25,618 nucleotides of DNA, taken from positions 1 to 25,618 of IMG/VR virus record IMGVR_UViG_3300023179_005360. One strand, 5' to 3'. The notes beneath the pieces are model-generated. The model saw only the letters and a program-made list of their open reading frames with translations, had not been told where the DNA came from and searched no databases. This document shows positions 1-6,058 of this stretch, one piece after another (the first letter of the stretch is position 1; every line of letters begins with the position of its first letter). A program made the position numbers and the translations under genes. The stretch comes from a virus.

Positions 1-161
1 AGATTAAACATCTTTACGAAAAAGTACTAGAAGATGATACATATACTCGTGACAAGATCGCAAATTATTTACTTGGCTTAGAAACTATTTATGAGTTAAA
101 ATTTAATAAATTGTGGGATTGTTTTGAGTCAATAGCACAGCAAGGAAAAATTACGTCATGA
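1..161 (+). CDS. C-terminal end of an unknown phage gene (5' truncated)
   Basis: The window opens inside a reading frame that runs in frame from base 3 to the TGA at 159-161, giving the last 52 residues of a protein whose start lies outside the window. The visible part is a charged, probably helical tail ending in QGKITS, with no motif I recognise. The stop overlaps the ATG of the next gene (ATGA, 4 bases), the usual sign of translational coupling, and this supports both frames. Function unknown. Confidence 0.7.
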   Translation, partial: IKHLYEKVLEDDTYTRDKIANYLLGLETIYELKFNKLWDCFESIAQQGKITS

Positions 162-595
162 GTAGTGAACTACTAGAAAACCTTGACAAAACTAGTGAAG
201 TTTTTGATCAAATGATCAAAGAATTTGAAGATAAGAGTGAACAGTACTGGAATTCACTAACCAAAGAGCAACAGCTTGATGCTTTTTGCGCTGTGAGTCG
301 TAGAATCTATCGTGGCGAGATTGAGCAGCAAGGTAGTTATCGCTATATTCTCTATCAAGTATTTGGATTTGATGAAAGCAGCTATCTACAAGCACAGTGT
401 GCAGGCTACTTAGCCGTACACAATAGTATTTATAGTGGACAAAATCCTGATGATCACATTAAGATTGATGTGCTTACTCGTGAGGTAGAGCGACTAAAAA
501 AGAAGTACAAATCTATGGATCATGATGGTGGACATTATAATACTGCTATCGGTGTCTTAGAAGAACGTATTCAAGAAATTGTAAAAACCATGTAG
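158..595 (+). CDS. Unknown phage protein, 145 aa
   Basis: A 145-residue cytoplasmic protein without signal peptide or membrane segment. It is mostly helical and charged. The middle (about residues 38-92) is rich in aromatic and small residues (SYRYILYQVFGF, then AQCAGYL) and looks like a conserved core, and the end (about 105-145) looks like a short coiled coil. It starts four bases inside the previous gene, so it is probably coupled to it. An AGGAG at 594-598, overlapping its stop, serves the next small gene. I have an impression of similar hypothetical proteins in other aquatic phages but cannot name a family. Function unknown. Confidence 0.75.
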   Translation: MSSELLENLDKTSEVFDQMIKEFEDKSEQYWNSLTKEQQLDAFCAVSRRIYRGEIEQQGSYRYILYQVFGFDESSYLQAQCAGYLAVHNSIYSGQNPDDHIKIDVLTREVERLKKKYKSMDHDGGHYNTAIGVLEERIQEIVKTM

Positions 596-603
596 GAGAA
601 TTA

Positions 604-771
604 GTGGCATATTCGCAAAAAGTTTTAGATCACTATGTAAAGTTTGAAACACTATATGCTGAGGCCAAGATGCCCGACCAACCTTATACCAAGTTGGAAA
701 TGTTTCTTAGTACTCGTGAGTTGGAACTACTCGAAACTTATATCAGTAATTATATAGAACATGGAGGGTAA
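604..771 (+). CDS. 55-aa protein with an IscU-like N-terminus
   Basis: A small gene starting at GTG 604, five bases after an AGGAG (594-598), and ending at the TAA at 769-771, just before the Fe-S carrier gene. Residues 1-11 (MAYSQKVLDHY) match the first residues of IscU encoded at 1109 (MAYSDKVLDHY) in 10 of 11 positions. At DNA level bases 604-637 and 1109-1142 agree at 28 of 34 positions, and both are preceded by AGGAGA. The remaining residues, ending in EYISNYIEHGG-like sequence, do not resemble IscU and lack its cysteines. It looks like a partial duplication of the iscU start fused to an unrelated helical segment. It is unlikely to be a cluster scaffold; a role in binding IscU partners is only a possibility. 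Confidence 0.65.
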   Translation: MAYSQKVLDHYVKFETLYAEAKMPDQPYTKLEMFLSTRELELLETYISNYIEHGG

Positions 772-772
772 T

Positions 773-1099
773 ATGATCACTGTGACTGAGTCAGCCGCAA
801 GACAAATTCGTCAAGTACAAACTGAAGAAAATACTTCGAGTCCACTACGTGTTTTTGTGCGAGGTGGTGGTTGTTCGGGATTTACCTATGCTTTTACTTT
901 TGAAGATGACGGCACCGCTGCTGATGACTTTGTTATCGATGCTCCGGACGGAGTTCAAGTCCTAGTAGATGCCATGAGCATGAACTTGCTTTCAGGCGCT
1001 GAAATTGACTACAAGCGTGATCTAACCAGCAGTCAATTTGTCATACGCAACCCCAATGCCAGTGCTCAATGCGGTTGTGGTAGCAGTTTTTCTGTATAG
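773..1099 (+). CDS. A-type Fe-S cluster carrier (IscA/ErpA/HesB family)
   Basis: A 108-residue HesB/IscA-fold protein. A-type carriers bind Fe-S clusters or iron and hand clusters from the scaffold to target enzymes in the cytoplasm. The three family cysteines are present: C34 in the GGGCSG loop, and C100 and C102 in the C-terminal CGCGSSF motif. Length fits the family (about 105-115). I chose ATG 773 over the in-frame ATG at 761 because a GGAGGG (763-768) sits just upstream of 773. The gene is followed ten bases later by iscU. Its base composition is clearly richer in G+C than the oxygenase gene downstream (bases 1021-1080 are half G+C), suggesting transfer from a host. ErpA and IscA cannot be separated by eye. 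Confidence 0.93.
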   Translation: MITVTESAARQIRQVQTEENTSSPLRVFVRGGGCSGFTYAFTFEDDGTAADDFVIDAPDGVQVLVDAMSMNLLSGAEIDYKRDLTSSQFVIRNPNASAQCGCGSSFSV

Positions 1100-1108
1100 G
1101 AGACCACA

Positions 1109-1504
1109 GTGGCCTATTCAGATAAAGTATTAGATCATTATGAGAACCCTCGCAATGTAGGATCATTTGCTCGTGAAGTTCGACGAGTAGGAACTGGTAT
1201 GGTGGGAGCACCGGCCTGCGGAGATGTAATGAAGTTGCAAATCCAGGTCAATGAAGAAGGAATTATTACAGATGCGAAATTCAAAACGTATGGCTGCGGC
1301 TCAGCGATCGCAAGTTCATCACTCGTTACGGAATGGGTCAAGGGTAAGACGTTGGATGAGGCGGGAACTATTAGAAATACTGAAATCGCCGAACATCTTG
1401 CACTCCCCCCAGTTAAAATACATTGCTCGATTCTTGCTGAAGACGCAATCAAGGCTGCTATAAAAGATTTTAAACAGAAACATATGGGAGAAATACCATT
1501 TTAA
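1109..1504 (+). CDS. iscU: Fe-S cluster assembly scaffold protein IscU
   Basis: A 131-residue IscU/NifU-N protein. IscU is the scaffold on which the cysteine desulfurase IscS assembles 2Fe-2S clusters before transfer to carriers. All catalytic residues are visible: C37 and D39 in APACGD, C63 in TYGCGSA, and H105-C106 in KIHCSILAED. The LPPVK motif (99-103) recognised by the HscA chaperone is intact. The sequence is very close to proteobacterial IscU as I remember it, far closer than expected for an ancient phage gene. It starts with GTG at 1109 after AGGAGA. No IscS, HscA/HscB or ferredoxin gene is near, so it would have to use the host machinery. The C-terminal HMGEIPF tail is slightly longer than in E. 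coli (128 aa). Confidence 0.95.
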   Translation: MAYSDKVLDHYENPRNVGSFAREVRRVGTGMVGAPACGDVMKLQIQVNEEGIITDAKFKTYGCGSAIASSSLVTEWVKGKTLDEAGTIRNTEIAEHLALPPVKIHCSILAEDAIKAAIKDFKQKHMGEIPF

Positions 1505-1677
1505 AACGCAGATTTATTCACACAACACTAGCTGCCAGTATTGTCTTTGATAGGACCTTCAAAGACAATACTGGTAAGGTTGTATTAGAGAAAGATGTGG
1601 TAGGAGACGATGCATTCAAAGGTAAGATCAACTTCTTTGTCGAAGGTGTTGAGGGTCGAGTACCGTCAGGTAAATAA
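1498..1677 (+). CDS. Possible 59-aa protein lacking a standard start codon
   Basis: An open frame runs from 1474 to the TAA at 1675-1677 but contains no ATG, GTG or TTG near its beginning. The only plausible start is the rare ATT at 1498, seven bases after a GGGAG (1486-1490) inside the end of iscU. Read this way it gives a 59-residue protein with a protein-like C-terminal half (GDDAFKGKINFF and GRVPSGK). A perfect 16-bp inverted repeat lies inside the frame. It could instead be translated by slippage from iscU, be a remnant of a longer gene, or be a non-coding region built around the hairpin. No family recognised. Confidence 0.3.
   Translation: MLKRRFIHTTLAASIVFDRTFKDNTGKVVLEKDVVGDDAFKGKINFFVEGVEGRVPSGK
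1535..1574. repeat. Perfect 16-bp inverted repeat downstream of iscU
   Basis: Bases 1535-1550 (CCAGTATTGTCTTTGA) are exactly complementary to 1559-1574, with an 8-base loop (1551-1558). The flanking pair G1534/T1575 can add a wobble. No run of T follows, so it is not a classical terminator. As RNA it would be the most stable hairpin in the region; as DNA it is a good dyad operator. Its place 30 bases after the iscU stop suggests a role in mRNA stability or regulation of the Fe-S genes. Confidence 0.85.
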
Positions 1678-1690
1678 GAAAGTAATATAG

Positions 1691-2359
1691 ATGAAAAATT
1701 ATTTATTTCCAACACTAATAGTAGATAATTTTTTATCGGATCCTGATCAAGTAGTAGAGTATTCTAAAACATTAGATTATGAAATTGATAAAAACTATGC
1801 TTGGCCAGGTAAAAGAAGTAAACCATTACATGAAATAAATTATAATTTATTTAATTTTATAGGAAATAAAATATTAAGCTGTTTTAATGTTGAAAAAATA
1901 GATTGTACATGGAAAGCCATAGCACAATTTCAATCTATAGATAATAAATATATTAGTGGCTGGACCCATTCTGATCCTAATGTATTAACAGCGATTATTT
2001 ATTTAAATAAAGATTATGTTTTAGATTCAGGTACTAGTTTAAACAAACCTAAAAAATTATATAATTTACCTATTAATATTGAAAAAAAGAAAACTATCTA
2101 TAAAAAAATAGCTACTGAAAATGATTATAATTTTTTAGAAGATATTAATTATTTACATGAAAATAATCAATTGTTCGAAGAAACCTTATTGGTTAAAAAC
2201 TTATATAATAGATTATTTGTATTTGAAGGTTCAAATTTTCATACAGCAGATCAATTTAATACGCCAGAGGCTAGACTTACACTAATATATTTTTTTACTG
2301 AAATAAATATACGTGATAATAGATACCCAATGGTCTCTGTTGAGAAATTATTGATGTAA
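1691..2359 (+). CDS. 2OG-Fe(II) oxygenase-like protein (DUF6445-like)
   Basis: A 222-residue protein with the pattern of a double-stranded beta-helix Fe(II)/2-oxoglutarate oxygenase. The HxD pair is H93 and D95 in GWTHSDP, followed by a LTAIIYLN strand and a DSGTSL turn. The distal histidine is H184 in SNFHTAD, and R195 in EARLTL fits the 2-oxoglutarate-binding arginine. The opening (LIVDNFLSDPDQV) is typical of phage-type oxygenases of this class. Such enzymes hydroxylate proteins, sugars or nucleobases; the substrate here is unknown. The gene is strikingly AT-rich (bases 2041-2100 are about 15% G+C), unlike iscA and iscU, so it has a different history. It ends directly in front of the tmRNA gene. 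Confidence 0.75.
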   Translation: MKNYLFPTLIVDNFLSDPDQVVEYSKTLDYEIDKNYAWPGKRSKPLHEINYNLFNFIGNKILSCFNVEKIDCTWKAIAQFQSIDNKYISGWTHSDPNVLTAIIYLNKDYVLDSGTSLNKPKKLYNLPINIEKKKTIYKKIATENDYNFLEDINYLHENNQLFEETLLVKNLYNRLFVFEGSNFHTADQFNTPEARLTLIYFFTEINIRDNRYPMVSVEKLLM

Positions 2360-2427
2360 AATATAGTTGTATGATATAGAAGGAAAAACATTGTGGACGC
2401 GGGTTCGATTCCCGCCTGGTCCACCAA

Positions 2428-2491
2428 AAGCATTCTGATGTAGGTCTTGGTCGTTACCCGCATTGAGCGAAAACGGCGTCCCAGAGTGCTT
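2428..2491 (+). other. Intervening hairpin joining the two tmRNA pieces
   Basis: Bases 2428-2437 (AAGCATTCTG) pair with 2482-2491 (CAGAGTGCTT) over ten positions with one T-G wobble. This hairpin sits between the CCA of the acceptor piece (2426) and the first base of the 5' half (2497). In permuted ssrA genes such a segment is excised from the precursor, leaving a two-piece RNA; here excision would leave the encoded CCA as a mature 3' end. The pairing is seen directly; the processing is inferred from the known alphaproteobacterial and cyanobacterial RNAs. Confidence 0.8.
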
Positions 2492-2583
2492 CTGATGGGC
2501 CAGTCATGGTTTCGACATGGTGAAGAGTACTGAAGTGGACAACTCGCTAGGCGAAGAGCGTAATTCTAGCAAATCAAATAAAC

Positions 2584-2616
2584 GCAAACGACGAGGTCTT
2601 TGCCCTAGCAGCTTAA
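2584..2616 (+). other. tmRNA tag reading frame, tag ANDEVFALAA
   Basis: GCA at 2584 begins the frame encoding ANDEVFALAA and ends at TAA 2614-2616. With the alanine carried by the RNA itself the tag would be A-ANDEVFALAA. The ALAA end is the degron recognised by ClpXP, so tagged proteins should be degraded. The bases GCAAACGACGA at the resume site are the same as I remember for the E. coli gene, which fixes the choice over the in-frame GCA at 2569. The last codons and stop lie in the hairpin CCTAGC/GCTAGG (2604-2609 with 2617-2622). Confidence 0.85.
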
Positions 2617-2685
2617 GCTAGGTGGGGTTTTGGCGGTTGGCCTTATTAACCAAACAACCGCCGCTACAACAACTTGGAGCATTTT

Positions 2686-2892
2686 ATGCACTTACAGCTT
2701 ACAACACATAACTTAGAAGTTAGTTTTAACTGCGATGCCGAAGATCATTACGATCACAGCAGATTACTAAAATTATTAGCAGAATTAATTGATGAATTGG
2801 ATAGTCATATAGGAGTTGATCTAGTAGTTACTAGTACACATCCTAATGATAGCACTGATAGTGACAGTGAAGATGACAAGTGGAACGACTAG
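2686..2892 (+). CDS. Small acidic protein, 68 aa, unknown
   Basis: Starts at ATG 2686, six bases after GGAG (2676-2679); an upstream in-frame TTG at 2674 would overlap this binding site and is less likely. The protein begins with a strand-like segment (LQLTTHNLEVSFN), continues with a leucine-rich helix (about 26-40) and ends with a Ser/Asp-rich acidic tail (STDSDSEDDKWND). No membrane segment or cysteine motif. It follows the tmRNA gene by about 15 bases and may share its transcript. Acidic tails of this sort occur in DNA mimics and in partners of basic proteins, but nothing here proves a function. Confidence 0.7.
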   Translation: MHLQLTTHNLEVSFNCDAEDHYDHSRLLKLLAELIDELDSHIGVDLVVTSTHPNDSTDSDSEDDKWND

Positions 2893-2990
2893 AATATATT
2901 AATCTTATAGATAAACCGCGTTATTATTTACGTTGGTTTTTAGACAAACATAATTTTATAAAAGTAGAATTAATTCGAATGCGGGATTAG
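2880..2990 (+). CDS. Possible 36-aa protein ending inside tRNA-Gly
   Basis: A GTG at 2880 overlaps the end of the previous gene and opens a 36-codon frame (VERLEYINLIDKPRYYL at its start) whose TAG (2988-2990) is part of tRNA-Gly. The ribosome-binding site is weak (a purine-rich GAAGA about seven bases upstream). The composition is protein-like, with several aromatic and charged residues, and translational coupling to the preceding gene is possible. It is too short to separate from a chance open frame. Confidence 0.3.
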   Translation: MERLEYINLIDKPRYYLRWFLDKHNFIKVELIRMRD

Positions 2991-3056
2991 CTCAGTTGGT
3001 AGAGCGTAACTTTGCCAAAGTTAAGGTCGTGGGTTCAAGACCCATATCCCGCTCCA
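2981..3056 (+). tRNA. tRNA-Gly(GCC)
   Basis: A complete cloverleaf: acceptor GCGGGAT/ATCCCGC, D-arm GCTC...GAGC, anticodon stem TAACT/AGTTA with loop TTGCCAA (anticodon GCC at 3014-3016), T-arm GTGGG-TTCAAGA-CCCAT, discriminator T and encoded CCA (3054-3056). It decodes GGC and GGT glycine codons. No obvious promoter of its own is present. Confidence 0.95.
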
Positions 3057-3057
3057 C

Positions 3058-3131
3058 GCGATAGTAGCTCAATGGTAGAGCGCCTCGCTTACACCGAAAG
3101 GACCAGCAGTTCGAATCTGTTATTGAGTACT
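3058..3131 (+). tRNA. Degenerate tRNA-Val(TAC)-like sequence
   Basis: One base after tRNA-Gly lies a clear D-arm (GCTC...GAGC, 3067-3082), an anticodon loop CTTACAC (TAC at 3090-3092) and a T-arm with TTCGAAT loop (AGCAG/CTGTT). However only three of five anticodon-stem pairs form (CCTCG/CGAAA) and the expected acceptor strands, GCGATAG and ATTGAGT, do not pair. A six-pair alternative, CGATAG with TTATTG, would shorten the T-stem to three pairs. CCA is not encoded. It is either a decaying tRNA, an RNA edited after transcription, or a tRNA-like processing element. Confidence 0.45.
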
Positions 3132-3145
3132 AAAATGAGTGTTAT

Positions 3146-4633
3146 ATGCAAAAACAAATTATAGATTTCTTTCCTTATTTTGATCAAACTGGTAGAGAAT
3201 TATTACAATTAAGAATTAATGTATTAAAAGATTACGTAGATAAATTTATAATTTGCGAATCTAATAAAACTCACAGCGGGCTGCCACTAGAGTATAAATT
3301 GGAGGAAAGAATACAAGAATTAAATCTTCCCAGAGAAAAAATACAAATAATTAAATTAGATATTCCTAGTGACGAAAATTTACCAGTAGAATTAATTGAT
3401 GTATTTAATTGTTATGAAAATAATAAAAATCACGATTCTATTAGAGCTAGAACTCGTGAACGTTTACAAAAAGACGCACTATTAAAAGTATTGAATGAAT
3501 ATAGCGATAATACGCTATTTCTAGTAAGCGATAGCGATGAAATTATAGCTCCCAAGTATTTAGATTGGTTAGGAAATACTGTTTTAATGCACCCAGATCA
3601 TATAATAAAAGTACCATTAGTTCATTTAGAGGGCCGTGCTGATTTGCGTGTATATAAAGTAGATGGTAATCCTAAACGTTGGGATGGTGGTATGTTTATG
3701 TGTACTAAACAACATCTACAAAAAGCTACACCAACACAGATTCGCTCAAATGTAGATAATCCATTTACTATAAGTTATTTACATCAAGACGGCGTTCGCA
3801 TAGAAGATATGGGCTGGCATTTCAGCTGGATGGGTGGAGTAGATAAACGCGATATTAAACGCAGATCATTTACACACTATAATGATAGTTTTAGTTTTAT
3901 TAAAGGTAACAAATATAATGGCGAAGAAATGGCAAAACTTCATTATGAAGAGCCTGCTGTTGGAACTATTTCTCCATCAGGAGAAGTAGATACCGTACTA
4001 CAAGCATATGCTCTTGATTTATTGCCACAAGAAATTTTTTACTTTGGTAACATTAAAGCATATTTATTGCCTAATCTACAGTTGACTAAAACCGATATAT
4101 TAGATCGTGAATATTATACTGCTTGCAACAATAAAACAGACATTAATGAACATCTACCACTATTAAAAGACTTAGCACATCTATGTAATTCCATTATAGA
4201 AATGGGAACTAGAGATGGTCAGAGCACTCGCGCATTTTTAACAACAGATGCATCTTTAAAAGCATATGATCTAGAGTTAGATGAAACAGTTAATAATCTA
4301 TTTACAATTGCTAAATTGCAAGGCAAAAATGTAGACTATATTAAAGCAGATGTTCTACAGTTAGAAATACCAGAAGTAGACCTATTATTTATAGATACTT
4401 GGCATACGTATGAACAGCTAAGTCAAGAATTAAAATTACACGGAAATAAAGCTAAAAAATATTTAGCATTTCATGATACACATACATATGGTGTAAGTGG
4501 AGAAGGCGGTAGTGGTAATGGATTACTTCCAGCAATTATAGAATTTGTAATTGTTAATCCACATTGGAGATTTAAAATACATAGGACTAATAATAACGGA
4601 TTAACCATACTAGAAAGAACCAATAATGGATAG
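3146..4633 (+). CDS. GT17-type glycosyltransferase fused to a SAM methyltransferase
   Basis: A 495-residue two-domain protein. Residues 1-310 resemble glycosyltransferase family 17: the opening QIIDFFPYFDQTGRELLQLR, ESNKTHSG near 38-45, a DSDE metal/nucleotide-sugar motif at 129-132 and GWHFSWMGG near 223-231. Residues 330-490 resemble a class I methyltransferase of the Methyltransf_24/cephalosporin hydroxylase type: EMGTRDG (352-358, SAM loop), FIDTWHTY (415-422) and AFHDTHTYG (441-449). The enzyme would add and methylate a sugar, substrate unknown. It follows the tRNAs with only a weak ribosome-binding site and overlaps the next glycosyltransferase by eight bases. Composition is AT-rich like the other genes of this island. 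Confidence 0.8.
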   Translation: MQKQIIDFFPYFDQTGRELLQLRINVLKDYVDKFIICESNKTHSGLPLEYKLEERIQELNLPREKIQIIKLDIPSDENLPVELIDVFNCYENNKNHDSIRARTRERLQKDALLKVLNEYSDNTLFLVSDSDEIIAPKYLDWLGNTVLMHPDHIIKVPLVHLEGRADLRVYKVDGNPKRWDGGMFMCTKQHLQKATPTQIRSNVDNPFTISYLHQDGVRIEDMGWHFSWMGGVDKRDIKRRSFTHYNDSFSFIKGNKYNGEEMAKLHYEEPAVGTISPSGEVDTVLQAYALDLLPQEIFYFGNIKAYLLPNLQLTKTDILDREYYTACNNKTDINEHLPLLKDLAHLCNSIIEMGTRDGQSTRAFLTTDASLKAYDLELDETVNNLFTIAKLQGKNVDYIKADVLQLEIPEVDLLFIDTWHTYEQLSQELKLHGNKAKKYLAFHDTHTYGVSGEGGSGNGLLPAIIEFVIVNPHWRFKIHRTNNNGLTILERTNNG

Positions 4634-5399
4634 TATTCCAGTAATGGGTACTGCCATTGTTAATGGCGTACATTGGTTAAAACGATTGATTAGTAGTGTA
4701 GATTTTCCAGTAGATACTTTTATTATATTTAATAATAATGGTCGCGGACAAATAACCAAAGATTTAGATGAGTTACGACAAAGACACAACTATATTAAAA
4801 ATATAGTTGTGTGTCATTTGCCAGTAAATATAGGTTGCCCTGCTGCTTGGAATATGATTATAAAATGCTATATTCAAAGTAGATATTGGCTTATAGTTAA
4901 TCATGATATATCATTTACATCTGGCTTTTTAGAAAAAATGCACTCATTAGCACAATCAGCAACGATTGGTATGGTACACGGCGCTAGTGGAGAATTTGGA
5001 TTAGGAACTTGGGATGTATTCTTAATCAAAGATTGGGTAGTAGACAAATATGGTTTATTCGATGAAAACCTATACCCAGCATACTGCGAGGACTGGGATT
5101 ATCTACTAAGATTTGTTCATAATCCTATAAACAAAGCATTTGTAGATTTGCCATACTACCATGGCGAAACACTAGAATATGCAAAAAGTGGTAGTCAAAC
5201 TTGGCGAGAAGATATGTCCCTAAAGTATAAAATTGATAGTGCTAGATATTTGAATGAATCTAATTATTTAGTACAAAAGTGGGGTTTACAGTGGAATTCG
5301 TTAAATCCACATAAAACCCCTTTTAATAATAAAGATTCATATTTAGGTTATAGTAAGTATGATATAAATTTTATAAGACATAAATATATAGGATTTTAG
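4626..5399 (+). CDS. Glycosyltransferase, GT2-like (GT-A fold)
   Basis: A 257-residue glycosyltransferase. Family features seen: an N-terminal nucleotide-binding strand (DTFIIFNNNGRG), NIGCPAAWN near 68-76, a VNHD (91-94) in the place of the DxD metal site, and GLFDENLYPAYCEDWDYLLR near 144-162, where E155-D156 fit the catalytic ED. It would transfer a sugar from a nucleotide donor in the cytoplasm; donor and acceptor are not predictable. It overlaps the GT17-methyltransferase gene by eight bases and is followed two bases later by a 2OG oxygenase gene, so the three probably act on one product. A 12-bp perfect hairpin (4784-4812) lies in its coding sequence. Confidence 0.8.
   Translation: MDSIPVMGTAIVNGVHWLKRLISSVDFPVDTFIIFNNNGRGQITKDLDELRQRHNYIKNIVVCHLPVNIGCPAAWNMIIKCYIQSRYWLIVNHDISFTSGFLEKMHSLAQSATIGMVHGASGEFGLGTWDVFLIKDWVVDKYGLFDENLYPAYCEDWDYLLRFVHNPINKAFVDLPYYHGETLEYAKSGSQTWREDMSLKYKIDSARYLNESNYLVQKWGLQWNSLNPHKTPFNNKDSYLGYSKYDINFIRHKYIGF
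4784..4812. repeat. Perfect 12-bp hairpin inside the GT2-like gene
   Basis: ACACAACTATAT (4784-4795) is complementary to 4801-4812 with a five-base TAAAA loop. It encodes an ordinary stretch of the protein (around NYIKNIVV). No T-run follows. It may slow ribosomes, affect mRNA stability, or be chance in AT-rich DNA. Confidence 0.7.
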
Positions 5400-5401
5400 T
5401 T

Positions 5402-5979
5402 TTGTTTACTATTGTTAATGTTAATCCACTGATTCTAACAGTAGATGATTTTATATCAAAAGAACAATGCCAAAATATATTAAATTTTGATTGGAAGTGG
5501 AATAGAAGCAAAGGCTGGGATTCTGCTAATAAATCTACACATTTTACTGATATTAGAACCAGTTCTACTGTATTTATTGATTTAAAAAATACAAATATAC
5601 CAATTGAATTAAGAGTATTAAAATACAAACTATCTGACTCGTTTAATATTAATACAACAAGATTTGAAGATCCTCAATTAACTAAGTATGAGCCCAATCA
5701 ATTTTATAAAGATCATTGGGACTTCTTTCTTGAAAAAGAATTAGAAGATAATAATAGAGTAATAACAGCCATACTTTATTTAACTGATGATTTTATTGGT
5801 GGAAATACTACATTTCCTATATTAAATAAATCAGTATCAGCTAAAGCTGGAAAATTATTATATTTTCAGTATGATTACGAATATGACCCTAATATAAAAT
5901 ATTTAACTAAACATAGTGGAGATGTAATCACTAGTGGTGTAAAACAAATAGTTACATTTTGGGTAAGAAAGATTAAATG

Positions 5980-5989
<10 letters not shown>
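5402..5989 (+). CDS. 2OG-Fe(II) oxygenase, prolyl-4-hydroxylase-like
   Basis: A 195-residue Fe(II)/2-oxoglutarate dioxygenase of the P4H/phage 2OG type. The iron ligands are H105 and D107 (DHWDFF) and H171 (KHSGD); K181 in GVKQIVTFW fits the 2-oxoglutarate-binding lysine. A GGNTTFP turn (133-139) links the core strands. The start is TTG at 5402 with AGGA about nine bases upstream; no better start is available. Enzymes of this group hydroxylate proteins or small molecules; the neighbouring glycosyltransferases suggest that the hydroxyl made here, or on the same target, might be glycosylated. Its TAG stop (5987-5989) lies inside the first bases of tRNA-Ile. Confidence 0.85.

Positions 5990-6058
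<69 letters not shown>

Larger units (their letters stand above)
2361..2670 (+). ncRNA. ssrA: Circularly permuted (two-piece) tmRNA
   Basis: The 3' acceptor piece comes first: T-arm GCGGG-TTCGATT-CCCGC (2399-2415), acceptor strand CTGGTCC (2416-2422), A and encoded CCA (2424-2426). An intervening segment follows, then the 5' half starting with GGGCCAG (2497-2503), which pairs fully with CTGGTCC, and the D-arm region containing the tmRNA signature TGGTTTCGAC. A tag frame and hairpins follow. AGTTGT (2365-2370) can pair with ACAACT (2539-2544) as part of helix P2. The RNA rescues stalled ribosomes and tags the nascent protein. The outer ends are estimates: the 5' end must include about 2361, and the 3' end is placed after the GGCGGTTG/CAACCGCC hairpin (2632-2662). 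No clear own promoter was found. Confidence 0.92.

Noticed and set aside
1138-1452. Open frame on the minus strand opposite iscU (104 aa)
   Set aside because: It mirrors the codons of a clear IscU gene, has no ribosome-binding site, and its protein has no recognisable features.
2351-2380. Possible promoter TTGATG-N18-TATAGA before the tmRNA
   Set aside because: Transcription would start near 2387, downstream of AGTTGT (2365-2370), which appears needed for helix P2; the boxes are also weak.
2251-2463. Minus-strand frame across the oxygenase end and tmRNA acceptor
   Set aside because: It runs through the tmRNA T-arm and CCA, which explains the sequence better; no initiation signal.
2632-2662. 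GGCGGTTG/CAACCGCC hairpin read as a terminator
   Set aside because: No T-run follows; it is more likely a structural hairpin near the 3' end of the tmRNA coding piece.
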